From: Alphaproteobacteria bacterium
GTDB taxonomy: Bacteria > Pseudomonadota > Alphaproteobacteria > Rhodobacterales > Rhodobacteraceae
Reading direction: 5' to 3'
DNA length: 64,000 nucleotides
NCBI GenBank assembly: GCA_030429495.1
Contig: JAUIFH010000001.1
Location: 248,001 to 312,000 of the forward strand
Notes under the pieces: model-generated
What the model saw: only the letters and a program-made list of their open reading frames with translations
Database searches by the model: none
Told to the model about the DNA's origin: nothing
Position numbers and translations under genes: made by a program
Shown: positions 60,679-64,000 of the stretch, piece by piece
Layout of the letters: each line of letters begins with the position of its first letter
Numbering within the stretch: position 1 is the first letter of the stretch

Positions 60679-63600
60679 ATGGACGCGCACTGGCAGGACA
60701 TTGAAAACGGCACCCTTACCCCCGAAGCCCCGCTTCTGGAGAAGCTGATTGCGCAGGCAGCGCTCGACGGCGACGACCGATCGCGCATCGCGGCATCGGG
60801 TGCCTCGCTTGTCCGCCAGATCCGTGCCGATGTGCGCCCCGGCCTGATGGAAGTGTTCCTTGCGGAATACGGTCTCTCGACCGAGGAGGGGATCGCGCTG
60901 ATGTGTCTGGCCGAGGCGCTGTTGCGCGTGCCGGACGCCGATACGATGGACGCGTTGATTGAGGACAAGATCGCGCCGTCCGATTGGGGCAAGCATCTCG
61001 GCCATTCCGCCTCCTCGCTCGTCAACGCGTCGACCTGGGCGCTGATGCTGACGGGCAAGGTGCTTGAGGAGGAGAAGGAACCGGGCATCGTCGGCCACCT
61101 GCGGGGCGCGATGAAGCGCCTCGGCGAACCCGTCATCCGCCGCGCCACCCGGCAGGCGATGAAGGAGATGGGCCGTCAGTTCGTTCTGGGTGAGACGATC
61201 AACGCCGCGATGGAACGCGCGGCAAAGATGGAGGCACAGGGTTACTCCTATTCCTACGACATGCTGGGCGAGGCTGCGAAAACCGCCGAGGATGCCGAAC
61301 GCTACGCGCAGTCCTATTCCAAGGCCATTGCCGCCATCGCCTCCGCCGCGGCAAGCGACGATATCCGTGACAATCCGGGTATCTCGGTGAAGCTTTCGGC
61401 GCTCCACCCCCGCTACGAGGTGGCGCAGGAAGCCCGTGTCATGAAGGAACTGGTGCCCGTCGTCCGCAAGCTGGCGCTGCAGGCGGCGCAGGCCCGCATG
61501 GGCTTCAACATCGACGCCGAGGAAGCCGACCGGCTGACCCTGTCCCTGAAGGTGATCGAGGCGGTGTTGTCGGACGAGGACCTCGCCGGCTGGGACGGTT
61601 TCGGCGTCGTCGTGCAGGCCTATGGCCGCCGCGCGGCCCCGGTGCTCGACTGGCTCTATGCGCTTGCCGGACGGCTCGACCGCAAGATCATGGTGCGCCT
61701 CGTCAAGGGCGCCTACTGGGATGCGGAGATCAAGCGCGCTCAGGTCATGGGGCTTGACGATTTCCCGGTCTTCACCCGCAAGGAAGCGACCGACGTGAGC
61801 TACATCGCGAACGCGAAGAAACTGCTCGGCATGACCGACCGCATCTATCCGCAATTCGCCACGCACAACGCCCATACGGTCGCGGCGATCCTTGACATGC
61901 AAGCCGGCCGCCCGTTCGAGTTCCAGCGCCTCCACGGCATGGGCGAGCGGCTGCACGATATCGTGCTCAAGCGCGAAAAGACCCGCTGCCGCATCTACGC
62001 GCCGGTCGGCGCGCATCGCGACCTTCTGGCCTATCTGGTCCGCCGCCTGCTGGAGAACGGCGCCAACTCCTCCTTCGTCAACCAGATCGTGGATGAGGAC
62101 GTGGCCCCCGAAGAGGTCGCGTCCTGCCCGCTGAACGCGGTCGAGGCGATGCTGCCGGGTCTTACAAATCGCAGCGTCCGCAAAGGGCCGGAGATCTTCG
62201 CGCCGGAGCGGAGAAACTCGGAAGGGTTCGACCTGACCGACGCGCCGACGCTGGCCCGGATCGACGCCGCGCGCGACGAGTTCGCGAAGACGGAGTTCTC
62301 CGCCGCCCCGCTCCTTGCCTGCAAGGTCGAAGGGCTGAAGCCGCGCCGCGTGGTCAACCCGGCCACCGGTCAGCTTGTCGGCCGCGTCACCGATGCCTCG
62401 GCCGCCGACGTGGACTGCGCGCTGGGCGCGGCCAAGCCGTGGAAGGCCGATGCCGCTGAGCGCGCCGCAGCCCTGAACCGCGCCGCCGACCTCTACGAGG
62501 AACATTTCGGCCCGATCTTCGCGCTCCTCGCGCGTGAGGCCGGCAAGACGCTGGCCGATGCCGTGGCTGAACTGCGCGAGGCAGTGGACTTCCTGCGCTA
62601 CTACGCCGCGCGCGGTCAGACGCTGACCCGGCCGGCACTCGGCACGTTCACCTGCATCTCGCCGTGGAACTTCCCGCTCGCGATCTTCACCGGTCAGATC
62701 GCGGCCGCGCTTGCTGCCGGCAACGCGGTTCTGGCGAAGCCCGCCGAACAGACGCCGCTGATCGCCGCCCATGCGGTCGCACTGCTCCACAAGGCCGGCG
62801 TGCCGACCTCCGCGCTGCAGCTCCTGCCGGGCGACGGGGCGACCGTCGGCGCGAAACTCACCTCCGACCCGCGTGTGAACGGTGTCTGCTTCACCGGCTC
62901 GACCGAGACCGCGATGCTGATCCGCAAGGCGATGGCGAAGCACCTCGTCCCCGGCGCGCCGCTGATCGCGGAAACCGGCGGCCTGAACGCGATGATCGTC
63001 GATTCGACCGCTCTGCCGGAACAGGCGGTCCGCGACATCGTCGCCTCTTCCTTCCAGTCGGCGGGTCAGCGCTGCTCCGCGCTCCGCTGCCTCTACGTGC
63101 AGGAGGACATCGCCGCCCATTTCACCGACATGCTGTTCGGCGCGATGGAGGAGCTGTCGGTCGGCGATCCGTGGCACCTCGCGACCGATGTCGGTCCGGT
63201 GATCGACGAAGAGGCCGAAGGTGGCATCCGCGCCCATGTTGAGAAGGCCCGCAAGGAAGGCCGCCTGCTGCGTCAGCTTTCGACCCCGAAAGGCGGGCAT
63301 TTCATCGCGCCCTCGGTGATCCGGGTGAAGGGCATCGCCGACATGAAGCGCGAGATATTCGGGCCTGTCCTGCATGTCGCGACCTTCGATGCCGAGGATC
63401 TGCCGAAGATCATCGACGACATCAACGCGACCGGCTACGGCCTGACCTTCGGCCTCCATACGCGGATCGACAACCGCGTGCAGGAAGTGACCGAGGCGCT
63501 CCATGTCGGCAACATCTACGTCAACCGCAACCAGATCGGTGCGGTCGTCGGGTCGCAGCCCTTCGGCGGCGAGGGGCTGTCGGGCACCGGCCCCAAGGCG

Positions 63601-64000
63601 GGCGGCCCGGAATACCTCGCCCGCTTCACCGCGCCTGAACGGGCCAATGCCACGGGTGCCGCCACGGGCAAGGCCGATCCGGCAAAGGTGCAGGCCGCGC
63701 TCAATGCAGCACCACTGCCCGCGACGCTGACGCGGATCGACCTCCCCGGCCCGACCGGTGAGTCGAACCGCCTCACGCTTCTTGCCCGCGCGCCGTTCCT
63801 CTGCCTTGGCCCCGGACCGGAGGCGACCGAGTCGCAGGCGAAGGCGGTCGAGGCGCTGGGCGGTCAGGCGATCGCCGTCGCCGGAACCCTCGCGCCAGAG
63901 GCGCTGACGGCGCTGACCGGCTTCTCCGGCGTCCTGTTCTGGGGCGCGGAGGCCGAGGCGCGTGCCTATGGCGCCGCGCTGGCCACGCGGAAAGGCCCGA
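60679..64000 (+). CDS. putA: Bifunctional proline dehydrogenase / P5C dehydrogenase PutA (partial at right edge)
   Basis: This trifunctional-type enzyme oxidises proline to glutamate in two steps. About 1107 codons are visible and the C-terminus is beyond the window. The proline dehydrogenase barrel is marked by ISVKLSALHPRYE, RLVKGAYWDAEIKRAQ and FATHNAHTV, and flavin contacts by GERLHDIVLKREK. The aldehyde dehydrogenase half has SPWNFPLAIFTGQIAAALAA, FTGSTETA, ETGGLNAMIVDS with the catalytic Glu, and SAGQRCSALRCLYVQ with the catalytic Cys. ATG 60679 has AGGAGG upstream; an in-frame ATG at 60655 is possible. The short N-terminus makes a DNA-binding ribbon-helix-helix unlikely, which fits control by the divergent Lrp-type regulator. 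Confidence 0.96.
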   Translation, partial: MDAHWQDIENGTLTPEAPLLEKLIAQAALDGDDRSRIAASGASLVRQIRADVRPGLMEVFLAEYGLSTEEGIALMCLAEALLRVPDADTMDALIEDKIAPSDWGKHLGHSASSLVNASTWALMLTGKVLEEEKEPGIVGHLRGAMKRLGEPVIRRATRQAMKEMGRQFVLGETINAAMERAAKMEAQGYSYSYDMLGEAAKTAEDAERYAQSYSKAIAAIASAAASDDIRDNPGISVKLSALHPRYEVAQEARVMKELVPVVRKLALQAAQARMGFNIDAEEADRLTLSLKVIEAVLSDEDLAGWDGFGVVVQAYGRRAAPVLDWLYALAGRLDRKIMVRLVKGAYWDAEIKRAQVMGLDDFPVFTRKEATDVSYIANAKKLLGMTDRIYPQFATHNAHTVAAILDMQAGRPFEFQRLHGMGERLHDIVLKREKTRCRIYAPVGAHRDLLAYLVRRLLENGANSSFVNQIVDEDVAPEEVASCPLNAVEAMLPGLTNRSVRKGPEIFAPERRNSEGFDLTDAPTLARIDAARDEFAKTEFSAAPLLACKVEGLKPRRVVNPATGQLVGRVTDASAADVDCALGAAKPWKADAAERAAALNRAADLYEEHFGPIFALLAREAGKTLADAVAELREAVDFLRYYAARGQTLTRPALGTFTCISPWNFPLAIFTGQIAAALAAGNAVLAKPAEQTPLIAAHAVALLHKAGVPTSALQLLPGDGATVGAKLTSDPRVNGVCFTGSTETAMLIRKAMAKHLVPGAPLIAETGGLNAMIVDSTALPEQAVRDIVASSFQSAGQRCSALRCLYVQEDIAAHFTDMLFGAMEELSVGDPWHLATDVGPVIDEEAEGGIRAHVEKARKEGRLLRQLSTPKGGHFIAPSVIRVKGIADMKREIFGPVLHVATFDAEDLPKIIDDINATGYGLTFGLHTRIDNRVQEVTEALHVGNIYVNRNQIGAVVGSQPFGGEGLSGTGPKAGGPEYLARFTAPERANATGAATGKADPAKVQAALNAAPLPATLTRIDLPGPTGESNRLTLLARAPFLCLGPGPEATESQAKAVEALGGQAIAVAGTLAPEALTALTGFSGVLFWGAEAEARAYGAALATRKGP

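Noticed and set aside
60643-63504. Minus-strand open frame of 953 codons
   Set aside because: Antisense to putA. It is the longest shadow in the window and shows no family features.

Overview
The window reads as chromosomal DNA from a high-GC alphaproteobacterium, most likely of the order Rhodobacterales. This rests on protein style: putA with a divergent Lrp-type regulator, a split metF / MetF C-terminal pair, an isoquinoline-type molybdenum hydroxylase, and a two-lobed T6SS with FHA, kinase and phosphatase genes. I cannot name a genus. Coding density is very high. No gap exceeds 300 bases, and I see no insertion sequence, prophage or CRISPR array.

Positions 1-4100 (minus strand) hold a redox-repair run: msrB, msrA, an FAD/NAD(P)-binding protein, a CPGC redoxin and, after a strong hairpin, selO cut by the window edge. 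Positions 4200-20030 are a catabolic and uptake island. It has two polar-amino-acid-type ABC importers, a GST-like protein, a creatininase-family hydrolase, a Rieske ferredoxin, a membrane di-iron (fatty-acid-desaturase-like) enzyme, a MATE exporter, an M29/NicX-like enzyme, a Rieske oxygenase, and four regulators (two LysR, one XRE-cupin, one HutC-type GntR). I read it as a locus for oxidative breakdown of a small, probably nitrogen-containing compound; the substrate is not known from sequence alone.

Positions 20019-53083 are a type VI secretion system. The main minus-strand operon runs kinase-tssA-B-C-hcp-tssE-F-G-FHA-tssJ-K-L-M-tagF (45507 down to 27410). A divergent plus-strand arm carries clpV, a DUF2169 adaptor, a ketosynthase-like protein, a DUF4150 (PAAR-like) protein with a candidate toxin domain, and a beta-propeller-like probable immunity protein. 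A left plus-strand arm holds a PP2C phosphatase, an M15 peptidoglycan peptidase, an unusual TssL/TssM-type hybrid without the NTPase, and VgrG. A short inward-facing pair (DUF6484 and a truncated TIGR02270-like protein) closes the right side. All thirteen core Tss components plus the phospho-regulation set are present, so the system looks complete.

Positions 53156-64000 are housekeeping or metabolic: an MFS-spermidine-synthase fusion, metF with its cysteine-rich partner, a two-subunit molybdenum hydroxylase, tRNA-Leu(UAA), an Lrp-family regulator and a putA that runs off the right edge.

The most interesting signals are the T6SS hybrid subunit and effector-immunity module, the desaturase/Rieske/creatininase locus with its paired HutC-type operators, and a mosaic stretch of near identity between the two ABC ATPases.
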